From 66-474 sp035281745 (GTDB taxonomy: Bacteria > Pseudomonadota > Gammaproteobacteria > Xanthomonadales > Rhodanobacteraceae), in the NCBI GenBank assembly GCA_035281745.1, contig DATEDI010000017.1, positions 1 through 64,000 on the forward strand: 64,000 nt of DNA. Reading direction: 5' to 3'. Below, piece after piece: positions 26,065 through 34,765 of the stretch. Position 1 is the first letter of the stretch. Each line of letters begins with the position of its first letter. The translations under genes were made by a program, and so were the position numbers. The notes beneath the pieces were generated by a model. The model ran no database searches. It saw only the letters and a list, made by a program, of their open reading frames with translations, and was not told where the DNA came from.

Positions 26065-26946
26065 TCAAGCCTGGTGCACCCGTCTTGCGTGCGGCTTCGG
26101 CTGGATCTGCTTGCCGAACCTGCAGGCGTACACCTGCGTCGTCTGCGCGCCGAGGAACAGGATCAACGCGCTGTAGTACACCCACACCACGATCAGGATC
26201 AGTGAACCCGCCGCGCCCGCGGAGCTGTACCGCAGGTGCGCGAGGTAAACCCCCAATGCGTACTTGCCGATGGTGAACAACGCGCCGGTGATCAACGCAC
26301 CGACCAGCACTTCGCGCCACTGGATTTCGGCATCGGGCACGTACTTGAACAACAGCGAGATCACGCCCACCACGATCGCGAACGAAACCAGCGCATAGAT
26401 CACGCGCAGCGCGATGCCGGCGCCCGGAAACAGTTGCGACACATAATGCCCGGCGCCGGCGAGCGCGATGCTGATGGCCATCGAAACCAGCAGCACGAAG
26501 GCCATGCCCAACACGATCGCCAGTGCCAGCAGGCGCGAACCGAGCAGCCGCCAGATCACGTTGCGATCGGGCGTGGCCTTGACGTCCCAGATCTGGTTGA
26601 GTGCGGTCTGCAAATGCGCGAACACGGTGGTGGCGCCGATCACCAGCACGATCGTGCCGATGATGGTGGAAACCACGCCCGCGTGATGATTGCCGGCCTG
26701 GGTCATCAGCGCGCGCACGACATCGGATTCCTGCGAACCGACCATCGAGGCTACGTATTGCAATACGTGCTCGCGCGCCGCGGTTTCGCCGAATATCAGG
26801 CCGGCAAGCCCCGTCAGCAACAGCAGCAGCGGCGCCATCGACAGCAGCGTGTAATAGCTCAAGGCCGCGGCAAGCTGGAACGGCTTGTTCGCGAAAAAAC
26901 CGGTGACGATGGCCTTGGATGTATTCCAGATCGTCCTGAACAACAT
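26065..26946 (-). CDS. YihY/BrkB-family membrane protein
   Basis: 293 residues from the ATG complementary to 26944-26946; a start ten codons earlier is possible. Six membrane helices. The signature FFANKPFQLAAALSYYTLLS with MAPLLLLL and the central VFAHLQTALNQIWDVK and WREVLVGALITGALFTIGKY mark the YihY/BrkB family (once called ribonuclease BN). Function is not established; some members look like transporters. Its 3' end faces the TPR gene across 22 bp. Confidence 0.88.
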   Translation of the reverse strand: MLFRTIWNTSKAIVTGFFANKPFQLAAALSYYTLLSMAPLLLLLTGLAGLIFGETAAREHVLQYVASMVGSQESDVVRALMTQAGNHHAGVVSTIIGTIVLVIGATTVFAHLQTALNQIWDVKATPDRNVIWRLLGSRLLALAIVLGMAFVLLVSMAISIALAGAGHYVSQLFPGAGIALRVIYALVSFAIVVGVISLLFKYVPDAEIQWREVLVGALITGALFTIGKYALGVYLAHLRYSSAGAAGSLILIVVWVYYSALILFLGAQTTQVYACRFGKQIQPKPHARRVHQA

Positions 26947-27028
26947 GGCTTCCTGCCGTTCTCGCCTGGCCCGCACGATGCCAGCATGCCACGCCGCGCC
27001 GTGGCAATTGTCATCGCCGCGTGGAGGG

Positions 27029-28357
27029 TCAGGACGCCGGCGTGCCGCGAGGGGTTTCGCTGCGCTTCAACTGATCGTCGACCACGGTCGCGATCACGAT
27101 GTCCGCGCCCACGTTCACGGTGGTGCGTGCCATGTCCAGGATCCGGTCGACGCCGATGATGATGCCGATGCCTTCCGGCGGCACGCCGAATGTCGCGAGC
27201 AGCCCCGCGATCAGCGGCAGCGAACCGCCGGGAATGCCGGCCACCGCGACCGCGCTCAGCACCGCGAGCAGCATCAGGATGACCTGTTGCGCCAGCGACA
27301 GGTCGATGCCGAAGATTTGCGCGATGAACAGCACCACGCAACCTTCGAACAGCGCGGTGCCGCTCATGTTCATGGTCGCGCCGAGCGACAGCACGAAACT
27401 CGCGGTGCTGTTGCGCAGCTTCAGGGTTTCGCTGGCCACGGCCAGCGAAGTCGGCAGCGTGGCATTGCTGGAACTGGTCGAGAACCCGGTCACGAGGATC
27501 GGCCGGATCTGGCGGAAGAACTGGCCCGGCGAGCGTTTTCCCAGCAGTCGAATCCACACCGACATGGTACCGAACAGGTGCAGCGCCAGCGCCACCACGC
27601 AGCCCACCACGAATACCGACAACGACAGCAGCACGTTCATGCCGACCTTCACGATCACGCTGTAGATCATGGCCGGCACTGCATAGGGCGCCAGCTTCAG
27701 CGCGAAATCCACGATCCTGGTCATCACCTCGGTGACGATGTCGAGGCCCCGTTGCAACGATTTGCGCCGGTCTTCATCGAGCCCGGTTGCGGCGGCGCCG
27801 ACCAGGATCGCGAACAGGATCAGGGGCAGCACCTCTCCCAATGCACCGCGGCTGGGACCCGCGATCGCGCCCAGCAGGTTGCGCGGCATGAACATGTCTA
27901 CCAGCAGTGACAGGCTCATGGCGGGCTGTGTGGCCTCGGTGGCGAGGGTTTGCTGCGCGCTGCTTCCGTACTCCGCCATCAGTTGCGCGGTTGCGTCGTT
28001 GCCCATGTGGTGGCCGGGCTGCAGGACGTTCATCATGACCAGTCCGATCGCGACGCCGATCAACATGTTGGCGACGAACAGCACGAACGTGCGCCCGGCC
28101 AAGGGGCCGAGCCGGTCCAGTCGGCCAAGTTGGGTCACGCCGGACGCAAGCGAAGAGAACACCAGCGGCATCACGACGAAGAACAGCATCCGCAGGAACA
28201 CTTGTCCGAACGGATCGAACACCGCGCCGGACACGTCCTGCATGAACTTCAAGAATGGCGGATAAAGCTGGCCAATGCCGAGCGTCGCCAGCGCGGCAAC
28301 CACGCCGATCACCAGGCCCCACAGGATACGCGTGGCGAGTGGCATGCGCCGTTTCAT
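27029..28357 (-). CDS. Dicarboxylate/amino acid:cation symporter (DAACS)
   Basis: 442 residues. Sodium- or proton-coupled uptake of dicarboxylates (DctA) or glutamate/aspartate (GltP). The serine-rich hairpin STSSSNATLPTSL, the helix 7 motif GATMNMSGTALFEG, and IPGGSLPLIAGLL and DRILDMARTTVNVGAD are diagnostic. Canonical NMDGT reads NMSGT here, a change at a position that often differs between glutamate and dicarboxylate carriers, so the substrate is uncertain. ATG at 28357 (minus) is chosen; upstream in-frame sequence is not conserved. Divergent from prpB. Confidence 0.92.
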   Translation of the reverse strand: MKRRMPLATRILWGLVIGVVAALATLGIGQLYPPFLKFMQDVSGAVFDPFGQVFLRMLFFVVMPLVFSSLASGVTQLGRLDRLGPLAGRTFVLFVANMLIGVAIGLVMMNVLQPGHHMGNDATAQLMAEYGSSAQQTLATEATQPAMSLSLLVDMFMPRNLLGAIAGPSRGALGEVLPLILFAILVGAAATGLDEDRRKSLQRGLDIVTEVMTRIVDFALKLAPYAVPAMIYSVIVKVGMNVLLSLSVFVVGCVVALALHLFGTMSVWIRLLGKRSPGQFFRQIRPILVTGFSTSSSNATLPTSLAVASETLKLRNSTASFVLSLGATMNMSGTALFEGCVVLFIAQIFGIDLSLAQQVILMLLAVLSAVAVAGIPGGSLPLIAGLLATFGVPPEGIGIIIGVDRILDMARTTVNVGADIVIATVVDDQLKRSETPRGTPAS

Positions 28358-28481
28358 TGCATCGAATGTACGGGAGCGCAGCGCTGGCGTCACCTGTTCT
28401 GGGCGATTTCGTCGGGTGCAGGCGGCTCGCGCCTGCAAAAAGGGACCGCTGCGTTAGAATTGCGGCTTTGCCGGAGGCCGC

Positions 28482-29384
28482 ATGAGCGAAATCCATTCCG
28501 CAGGCGCCCCTGCTTCTCTTGGAGCACGTTTTCGCGCTGCGCTCACCGCCGAGTCGCCATTGCAAGTCGTCGGCGCGATTACCGCCTACGCCGGCCTGAT
28601 GGCCAAGCGCACCGGCTACAAGGCGCTCTATCTCTCGGGCGGCGGTGTCGCGGCCAACTCGCTGGGCGTGCCCGACCTCGGCATCTCGACGATGGAAGAC
28701 GTGCTGACCGACGCGCGCCGGATCGTCGAGGCCACGCAGTTGCCGTTGTTGGTTGATATCGACACCGGCTGGGGCGGTGCCTTCAACATCGCACGCACGG
28801 TCCGTTCGTTCGAGCGCATCGGCGTTGCCGCCGTGCACATGGAAGATCAGGTCGGGCAGAAGCGTTGCGGTCATCGGCCCGGCAAGGAAGTGGTGCCGAA
28901 AGAGGAAATGGTGGATCGCGTGAAAGCGGCGGTCGACGCAAAAACCGACAAGGATTTCGTGTTGATGGCACGCACCGATGCCGCCGCGGTCGAAGGCATC
29001 GACAGCGCGATTGAACGTGCCGTGGCTTATGTCGAGGCTGGCGCTGACATGATCTTTCCGGAGGCCATGAAGACGCTGGATGATTACCGCAAGTTCAAGG
29101 CGGCCGTGAAGGTGCCGATCCTCGCCAACCTCACGGAGTTCGGCGCGACGCCATTCTTCACCGTCGGCGAACTGCGCTCCGCAAACGTCGACATCGCGCT
29201 GTACTGCTGCGGCGCGTATCGCGCGATGAACAAGGCGGCGCTCGGGTTCTACGAAACCGTGCGACGCGAGGGTACTCAGAAATCCGTAGTGCCGGCGATG
29301 CAGACGCGCGAAGAGCTGTACGACTTCCTGGGCTACCACGCCTACGAAGACAAGCTCGACGAGTTGTTCGCCACCAAAAAATAG
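28482..29384 (+). CDS. prpB: 2-Methylisocitrate lyase
   Basis: 300 residues. Splits 2-methylisocitrate into pyruvate and succinate, the last step of the methylcitrate cycle for propionate. Isocitrate lyase superfamily: GYKALYLSGGGVAANSLG (substrate SGG), DIDTGWGG (metal Asp) and the catalytic KRCGH with Cys129. A TAGAAT -10 lies at 28455-28460 with a weak -35. It begins a compact four-gene run, prpB - unknown - unknown - prpC, with gaps of 10, 6 and 14 bp. Confidence 0.96.
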   Translation: MSEIHSAGAPASLGARFRAALTAESPLQVVGAITAYAGLMAKRTGYKALYLSGGGVAANSLGVPDLGISTMEDVLTDARRIVEATQLPLLVDIDTGWGGAFNIARTVRSFERIGVAAVHMEDQVGQKRCGHRPGKEVVPKEEMVDRVKAAVDAKTDKDFVLMARTDAAAVEGIDSAIERAVAYVEAGADMIFPEAMKTLDDYRKFKAAVKVPILANLTEFGATPFFTVGELRSANVDIALYCCGAYRAMNKAALGFYETVRREGTQKSVVPAMQTREELYDFLGYHAYEDKLDELFATKK

Positions 29385-29394
29385 GCAACGCCTG

Positions 29395-29985
29395 ATGTCC
29401 GAACCGCGACGCGACGAAAACGCATCGACTCCGATCGTCAAGCGGCTGGGGCGCGAAATCCGCTGGGATGCCGCGGCGGCGATCGTCGCCTCGCTGGTCG
29501 GTTTGCTGGCGTTGACCCTGGCGGGGTATACCGCCTACATCCAGCGCCAGCAGGTGCGCGCACAGGTGTGGCCCTATTTGATGTGGGCCAGCAGCGACAA
29601 CCAGATGGACTTCATGTGGATCAACAAGGGCGTGGGGCCCGCGGTTGTTGAAAGCGCGCAGATACTGGTCGGCGGGAAGCCCCAGCACAATTGGACGGCA
29701 GTGATGCGCTCGTTGCGGCTCGAACCCATCAATTACGGGCAGAGCACGTTCAACGGAAATGTGCTGTCGGCGGGTGAAACGCTGGAGTGGCTGAAGTTTA
29801 CGGATCACGCCAATTTCCAGCGTTTCCGTAATGCCGCCCGGCAGGCGAAGCTGGATTTCAAGGTGTGCTACTGCTCGACGCTGGGCGATTGCTGGGTGAA
29901 CGACACGACCAAGGGGAACGGCAACGTCCGCATTCCGGTCGACAAGTGCCCGGCCGTTCCCCAAGCGCAACAATTCGATGATTGA
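29395..29985 (+). CDS. Unknown single-span membrane protein, paralogue A in the prp operon
   Basis: 196 residues, not recognised as a named family. One membrane helix at about 27-47 (AAAIVASLVGLLALTLAGYT), preceded by IRWD, then a C-terminal soluble region with QVWPYLMW, NKGVGPAVVESAQILVGGKP and a cysteine cluster CYCSTLGDCW near the end. The next gene is a clear paralogue. It starts 10 bp after prpB, so it is probably co-transcribed with it. The CxC...C cluster could bind metal or form disulfides; that is inference. Confidence 0.85.
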   Translation: MSEPRRDENASTPIVKRLGREIRWDAAAAIVASLVGLLALTLAGYTAYIQRQQVRAQVWPYLMWASSDNQMDFMWINKGVGPAVVESAQILVGGKPQHNWTAVMRSLRLEPINYGQSTFNGNVLSAGETLEWLKFTDHANFQRFRNAARQAKLDFKVCYCSTLGDCWVNDTTKGNGNVRIPVDKCPAVPQAQQFDD

Positions 29986-29991
29986 TGTGGA

Positions 29992-30603
29992 ATGACAGAG
30001 ACGGAAGACAATCAAGGCCGCAGGCTACGCCGCGAGATCCGCTGGGATGCGGTGGCCGCGATCATCGCCTCGCTGGTGGGTTTTCTCGCACTGCTCGTCG
30101 CCGGTTACACCGCCTACGTCCAGCGATACACCGCCGAGATCCAGAACAAGCAGGTGCAGGCGCAGGTGTGGCCATATCTGATCAGCGGAAACAACGATCT
30201 GACCCAATCGCTGGTGGTGGACAACAAGGGCGTGGGGCCCGCCATCGTGCGGAGTGTGCAGGTATGGATGGGCGGCAAACCCCAGCGCGATTGGAACCAG
30301 CTTGTGGCGAACATGGGCTTGCCGCCGCATTCGTTCCTCCAATCGACTATCAACCGTGACGTGTTGAGCCCGGGCGAGGAATTGCAGATCATCCGCTTTC
30401 CCGACAAGGCGCTCTGGCTGCGTTTCAAGGCGGCTGCTTCGAATCGGATGGCAATGGATGTCTGCTTCTGCTCGACCTTGGGCGAGTGCTGGATATCCAG
30501 CAACAAGAACCTGATTGGTCCGCCGTCGATGCCGCTGCAGTTGCGGGTGAAGCAGGTAAGCCAGTGTCCGCGGCTTCCGGCCGCCGAAGTATTCAACAAT
30601 TGA
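29992..30603 (+). CDS. Unknown single-span membrane protein, paralogue B in the prp operon
   Basis: 203 residues. Tandem duplicate of the preceding gene: it shares REIRWDA, IASLVGFLALLVAGYTAY (helix about 22-42), QAQVWPYLI, NKGVGPAIV, MGGKPQRDW, LSPGEEL and CFCSTLGECW. It has a short insert after the helix (RYTAEIQNKQ) compared with paralogue A. Located 6 bp after paralogue A and 14 bp before prpC. Unknown function. Confidence 0.85.
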   Translation: MTETEDNQGRRLRREIRWDAVAAIIASLVGFLALLVAGYTAYVQRYTAEIQNKQVQAQVWPYLISGNNDLTQSLVVDNKGVGPAIVRSVQVWMGGKPQRDWNQLVANMGLPPHSFLQSTINRDVLSPGEELQIIRFPDKALWLRFKAAASNRMAMDVCFCSTLGECWISSNKNLIGPPSMPLQLRVKQVSQCPRLPAAEVFNN

Positions 30604-30617
30604 AGAGGATGGCTGTC

Positions 30618-31769
30618 ATGAGCGACAACGCGCAAGTTCTTCCCAAGGCCAAGAAGTCGGTGGCGCTTTCCGGCGTTGCTGCCGGCAATACCGCACTGTG
30701 CACGGTCGGCCGCAGCGGCAACGACCTGCATTACCGCGGTTACGACATCAAGGACTTGGCCACCAAGGCCACGTTCGAGGAAGTCGCGCACCTGCTGGTG
30801 CACGAGCACCTGCCGACCTGGGCGGAACTGAACGCCTATCGCGCCAAGCTGCAGCGCCTGCGCGGCTTGCCGCAGCCGGTCAAGGCCGCGCTGGAATTGC
30901 TGCCGGCGTCGACGCATCCGATGGACGTGATGCGCACCGGTTGCTCGGTACTCGGGACCGTGCTGCCGGAAGCGCACGACCACAACGTCACCGGCGCGCG
31001 CGACATCGCCGATCGGCTGATGGCGAGCTTCGGTTCGATGCTGCTGTACTGGTATCACTTCTCGCACAACGGTCGTCGCATCGATGTCGAAACCGATGAC
31101 GCCACCGTCGCCGCGCACTTCCTGCACCTGCTGCACGGGAAAGCGCCCAGCGACCTGCACGCGAATGCGCTCGACAAGTCGCTCGTGCTGTACGCGGAGC
31201 ACGAATTCAATGCTTCCACGTTCGCCGCGCGCGTAATCGCGGGCACCGGCAGCGACTTCTATTCCGCGATCACCGGCGCGATCGGTGCGCTGCGCGGCCC
31301 CAAGCATGGCGGCGCCAACGAGGTGGCGATGGACACCATCAGCCGCTACCGCACGGCCGGTGACGCCGAGGCCGACATTCGCCAGCGCGTCGCCAACAAG
31401 GAAATCGTGATCGGCTTCGGGCACCCGGTCTACACGATCGGCGATCCGCGCAATCCGATCATCAAGGAGATTTCCCGCAAGCTGTGCACCGACGGCGGCA
31501 ACGCGCGTCTGTTCGAGGTGTCCGAGCGCATCGAAAACGTGATGATGGAACTCAAGAAGATGTTTCCGAACCTCGACTGGTATTCGGCGAGCGCTTATCA
31601 CATGCTCGGCGTGCCGACCGCGATGTTCACGCCGCTGTTCGTGATCGCGCGCACGTCGGGCTGGAGTGCGCACGTGATCGAGCAGCGCCAGGACGGCAAG
31701 ATCATCCGGCCGAGTGCCAATTACACCGGGCCGGAAGACCAAACCTACGTGCCGATCGAGAAGCGCTGA
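30618..31769 (+). CDS. prpC: 2-Methylcitrate synthase
   Basis: 383 residues. Condenses propionyl-CoA with oxaloacetate to 2-methylcitrate; citrate synthase superfamily, short 2-methylcitrate type. Motifs: LHYRGYDIKDLA, GALRGPKHGGANEVAMD (catalytic His), VIGFGHPVYTIGDPRNPI (catalytic His) and YHMLGVPTAMFTPLFVIAR (with the active-site aspartate near the end of the fold). ATG 30618 lies nine bases after GAAGAGG; ATG 30609 is too close to it. A minor citrate synthase activity is common in this family. Confidence 0.95.
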   Translation: MSDNAQVLPKAKKSVALSGVAAGNTALCTVGRSGNDLHYRGYDIKDLATKATFEEVAHLLVHEHLPTWAELNAYRAKLQRLRGLPQPVKAALELLPASTHPMDVMRTGCSVLGTVLPEAHDHNVTGARDIADRLMASFGSMLLYWYHFSHNGRRIDVETDDATVAAHFLHLLHGKAPSDLHANALDKSLVLYAEHEFNASTFAARVIAGTGSDFYSAITGAIGALRGPKHGGANEVAMDTISRYRTAGDAEADIRQRVANKEIVIGFGHPVYTIGDPRNPIIKEISRKLCTDGGNARLFEVSERIENVMMELKKMFPNLDWYSASAYHMLGVPTAMFTPLFVIARTSGWSAHVIEQRQDGKIIRPSANYTGPEDQTYVPIEKR

Positions 31770-31862
31770 TCCGAACCCCTCAACGGCCTGCCGTGCTTCG
31801 GCCTCGTGCGACCGCCGTCGCTCGCGATGAGTTTTCGGGGGTTCGGTTGCATCGCATACAAA

Positions 31863-31888
31863 AAAGGCCGCGCGGGTGCGCGGCCTTT
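31863..31888. terminator. Bidirectional terminator between prpC and gst
   Basis: AAAGGCCGCGC (31863-31873) pairs with GCGCGGCCTTT (31878-31888) around GGGT, with A-run before and T-rich sequence after. Works for prpC (+) and the GST gene (-). Confidence 0.9.
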
Positions 31889-31912
31889 CTGTTGTTGCAT
31901 TTGGAACCGGGC

Positions 31913-32542
31913 TCAGGCGGCGTGTGCCTTGTCCAGGCCTTGCTCCTTCAGCGCCTTCTTGACGCTGGCGTCGGCGCGCATGCGTTGCTCGAATCCCCTG
32001 AGGTTGTCCAGGCCCGACAGGTCGACCTTCACGAGGTGAGTCCACATGACGGTCACGAACAGGTAGGTGTCCGCGATCGATCGCATGTCGCCGGCGATCC
32101 ATGCGTGCTTGCCAAGCTGTGCATTGCAGCGCTCGAACATCTTGCGCAGTTGTTTGCGCGCGTTGTCATGGCTTTTCTCGATCATCGATTTGTCGCCCAG
32201 GTAGTCCGTCGTGCCGAACAGCGGCTTGTAGGCGGGATGGATCTCGGAGTTGATGAGACCGAGCCAGCGGTTGACTTCCGCGCGACCGAGCGGCGTACCG
32301 TCGCCGTCCAGCTTGGCTTCCGGCGCGATGTCGGCGATGTAGGAAAGGATCGCGGCATTCTGGTCGAGCACCCAGCCTTCGCCCTCGAGAATGGGTACGT
32401 GGTGGCTTGGATTCAGGCGCTTCAACTTCTCCGAATCAAGATCGTCCTTTTTGATCATTTCCAGCGTGTATGGTTTGCCGGACCATTCGAAAGCGATCTG
32501 ACTGGCGAGGGCACAGGAGCCGGGAAAACTGTAGAGTTTCAT
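31913..32542 (-). CDS. Glutathione S-transferase family protein
   Basis: 209 residues. Thioredoxin-like N-terminal domain MKLYSFPGSCALASQIAFEW with the family cis-Pro region HHVPILEG and glutathione-contact DQNAAILSYIAD; all-helical C-terminal domain with the N-capping motif IADTYLFVTVMW. Resembles bacterial beta-class GSTs (GstA). ATG complementary to 32540-32542 follows GGAGATATCC. It lies 98 bp downstream of fadH on the same strand and may be co-transcribed. Confidence 0.9.
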   Translation of the reverse strand: MKLYSFPGSCALASQIAFEWSGKPYTLEMIKKDDLDSEKLKRLNPSHHVPILEGEGWVLDQNAAILSYIADIAPEAKLDGDGTPLGRAEVNRWLGLINSEIHPAYKPLFGTTDYLGDKSMIEKSHDNARKQLRKMFERCNAQLGKHAWIAGDMRSIADTYLFVTVMWTHLVKVDLSGLDNLRGFEQRMRADASVKKALKEQGLDKAHAA

Positions 32543-32640
32543 GGATATCTCCAAGAGAAAATGCGGCCGCGCCGACTGCGCGACCCGCAATGTGCGGTCG
32601 TTCGATGAATGGGGGCGCGGGCAACGCGATTCAAGCCGGG

Positions 32641-34665
32641 TCAAAGCGCGACGGCGAGTTCCATGGCCTGCCGAATTGCGCGCTTGGCGTCAAGTTCGGC
32701 TGCGATATCGGCGCCGCCGATCACGTGCACGGTCGACCCCAGCGCGATCAGTTCCTCGGCCAATGCGCGATGCGATTCCTGGCCGGCGCAGATGATCACG
32801 TTGTCGACGCCGAGCGTCTGCGATTTGCCATCGATCGTGATGTGCAAACCGGCGTCGTCGATCCTCTCGTACGCGACGCCGCCGAGCATCTTCACGCCTT
32901 TCGATTTCAGCGAAGCGCGGTGCACCCAGCCCGTGGTCTTGTTGAGCCGCTTGCCTGGCCGGCCGGCCGTGCGTTGCAGCAGCCAGACTTCGCACGGTGA
33001 GGTTTCTACTTCCGGTTTATCGAGACCGCCGCGGTGCGCGAACGTGGTATCGATGCCCCATTCGCGCGTCCAGCGCGTGATGTCGGTGGTGGGTGAGGGC
33101 GGCGGTTGGGTCAGGAACTCGGCGACGTCGAAGCCGATGCCGCCGGCGCCGATGATCGCCACGCGTCGCCCGATGGCGCGACTACCCATCACGGCGTCGT
33201 GGTAATCCATTACCATCGGATGATCCTGCCCCGGAATGTGCGGATCGCGCGGCGTGACGCCGGTGGCGATGATCACGGCATCGAAATTCCCGGCTTGCAA
33301 GGTCGCCGCGTCGGCGCGTTTGCCGAGATGCACGTCAACGCCGAATTCATCCAGCAGGTTGCCCCAGTAGCGCATCGGTTCGGCGTATTCCTCCTTGCCG
33401 GGGATGCGCTTGGCGAGGTTGAACTGCCCGCCGATTTCGTTTGCTGCCTCGTACAAGACCACGGCATGACCGCGCTGCGCCAGCGTGGTCGCGCAGGCAA
33501 GTCCCGCCGGACCCGCGCCGACCACCGCAAAGCGTTTTTTCTGCACGACCGGTGCATCGACGAGTTCGGTTTCGAAACACGCGCGCGGGTTCATCAGGCA
33601 CGACGCGCGCTTGTTTTCGAACACGTGGTCGAGGCAAGCCTGGTTGCAGGCGATGCACGGATTGATCAGCGACGTGCGTCCGCCATGCGCCTTTGCGACC
33701 CAGTCCGGATCGGCAAGGAACGGGCGCGCCATCGACACCATGTCGGCATCGCCGCGCGCAAGCACTGCTTCGGCGACTTCCGGCATGTTGATGCGGTTGG
33801 TGGTGATCAGCGGGATGCCGATGCTTTCCTTCATGCGTCGCGTCACCCAGGTGAACGCCGCGCGCGGCACGCTGGTGACGATGGTCGGAATGCGCGCCTC
33901 GTGCCAGCCGATGCCGGTGTTGATCAGGCTCGCACCGGCGACTTCGACGTGCTTCGCCAGCGCGACGACTTCATCCCACGCCTGCGCACGATCCACGAGG
34001 TCCAGCATTGATAATCGATAGATGATGATGAAGTCGCGGCCCACCGCTTCTCGAGTACGACGCACGATTTTGACCGCAAAGCGCATGCGGTTTTCCGCTG
34101 AACCGCCCCAGCGATCGTTGCGTTGGTTGCTGCGCTCGGCCAGGAACTGGTTGATCAGGTAGCCCTCCGAGCCCATGATCTCGACGCCGTCGTAACCGGC
34201 GTCCTGCGCCAGCTTCGCGCAGCGTGCGAAAGCGCGGATGGTGCGGTCGATTCCGTGGTCCGAAAGCGCGCGGGGCTTGAAGGGCGTGATCGGCGACTTG
34301 ATCGCGGACGGCGCCACCGACAGCGGGTGGAAACCGTAGCGTCCTGCGTGCAGGATCTGCAGACAGATGCGCCCCCCCGCGGCGTGCACGGATTCGGTGA
34401 TGCGGCGGTGCGGCGCCACTTGCCAGCGCGAAGACAAGCGGCTCGAAAACGGTTTGAGCCAGCCCGCGATGTTGGGCGAGAAACCGCCCGTGACCATCAG
34501 GCCGACGCCGCCCCGCGCGCGCGCCGCGAAGTATTCGGCGAGTTTCCCGAAATCACGCGCGTGGTCTTCCAGTCCCGTATGCATCGAGCCCATCAACACG
34601 CGATTGGGCAGCGTGCAGAACCCGAGGTCCAGTGGCGTGAAAAGGTGCGGGAAGGTCGTTGTCAT
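32641..34665 (-). CDS. fadH: NADPH-dependent 2,4-dienoyl-CoA reductase
   Basis: 674 residues. Iron-sulfur flavoprotein for beta-oxidation of polyunsaturated fatty acids. An N-terminal FMN TIM barrel (FTPLDLGFCTLPNRVLMGSM, AERSNQRNDRWGGSAENRMR) is followed by the 4Fe-4S ligands CIACNQAC-x11-C and by a FAD/NADPH domain starting FAVVGAGPAGLACATTLAQ, with a second nucleotide motif VAIIGAGGIGFDVAEFL. Full length compared with E. coli FadH (672). The ATG at 34665 (minus) is chosen over one 12 codons earlier. Divergent from the S9 peptidase. Confidence 0.96.
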   Translation of the reverse strand: MTTTFPHLFTPLDLGFCTLPNRVLMGSMHTGLEDHARDFGKLAEYFAARARGGVGLMVTGGFSPNIAGWLKPFSSRLSSRWQVAPHRRITESVHAAGGRICLQILHAGRYGFHPLSVAPSAIKSPITPFKPRALSDHGIDRTIRAFARCAKLAQDAGYDGVEIMGSEGYLINQFLAERSNQRNDRWGGSAENRMRFAVKIVRRTREAVGRDFIIIYRLSMLDLVDRAQAWDEVVALAKHVEVAGASLINTGIGWHEARIPTIVTSVPRAAFTWVTRRMKESIGIPLITTNRINMPEVAEAVLARGDADMVSMARPFLADPDWVAKAHGGRTSLINPCIACNQACLDHVFENKRASCLMNPRACFETELVDAPVVQKKRFAVVGAGPAGLACATTLAQRGHAVVLYEAANEIGGQFNLAKRIPGKEEYAEPMRYWGNLLDEFGVDVHLGKRADAATLQAGNFDAVIIATGVTPRDPHIPGQDHPMVMDYHDAVMGSRAIGRRVAIIGAGGIGFDVAEFLTQPPPSPTTDITRWTREWGIDTTFAHRGGLDKPEVETSPCEVWLLQRTAGRPGKRLNKTTGWVHRASLKSKGVKMLGGVAYERIDDAGLHITIDGKSQTLGVDNVIICAGQESHRALAEELIALGSTVHVIGGADIAAELDAKRAIRQAMELAVAL

Positions 34666-34765
34666 TCCGGCGAGGATGCCAACGCCGTCGCGTGCCGGCA
34701 AGTCCAGCCCGCGCTATGCTGCCGCGGTCGCGCCCGGCGTGGCGCAGGGGAAAACGGGAACCGTC

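Noticed and set aside
30486..30617. Longer prpC start inside paralogue B
   Set aside because: The added residues overlap the preceding gene and are not conserved; GAAGAGG lies nine bases before ATG 30618.
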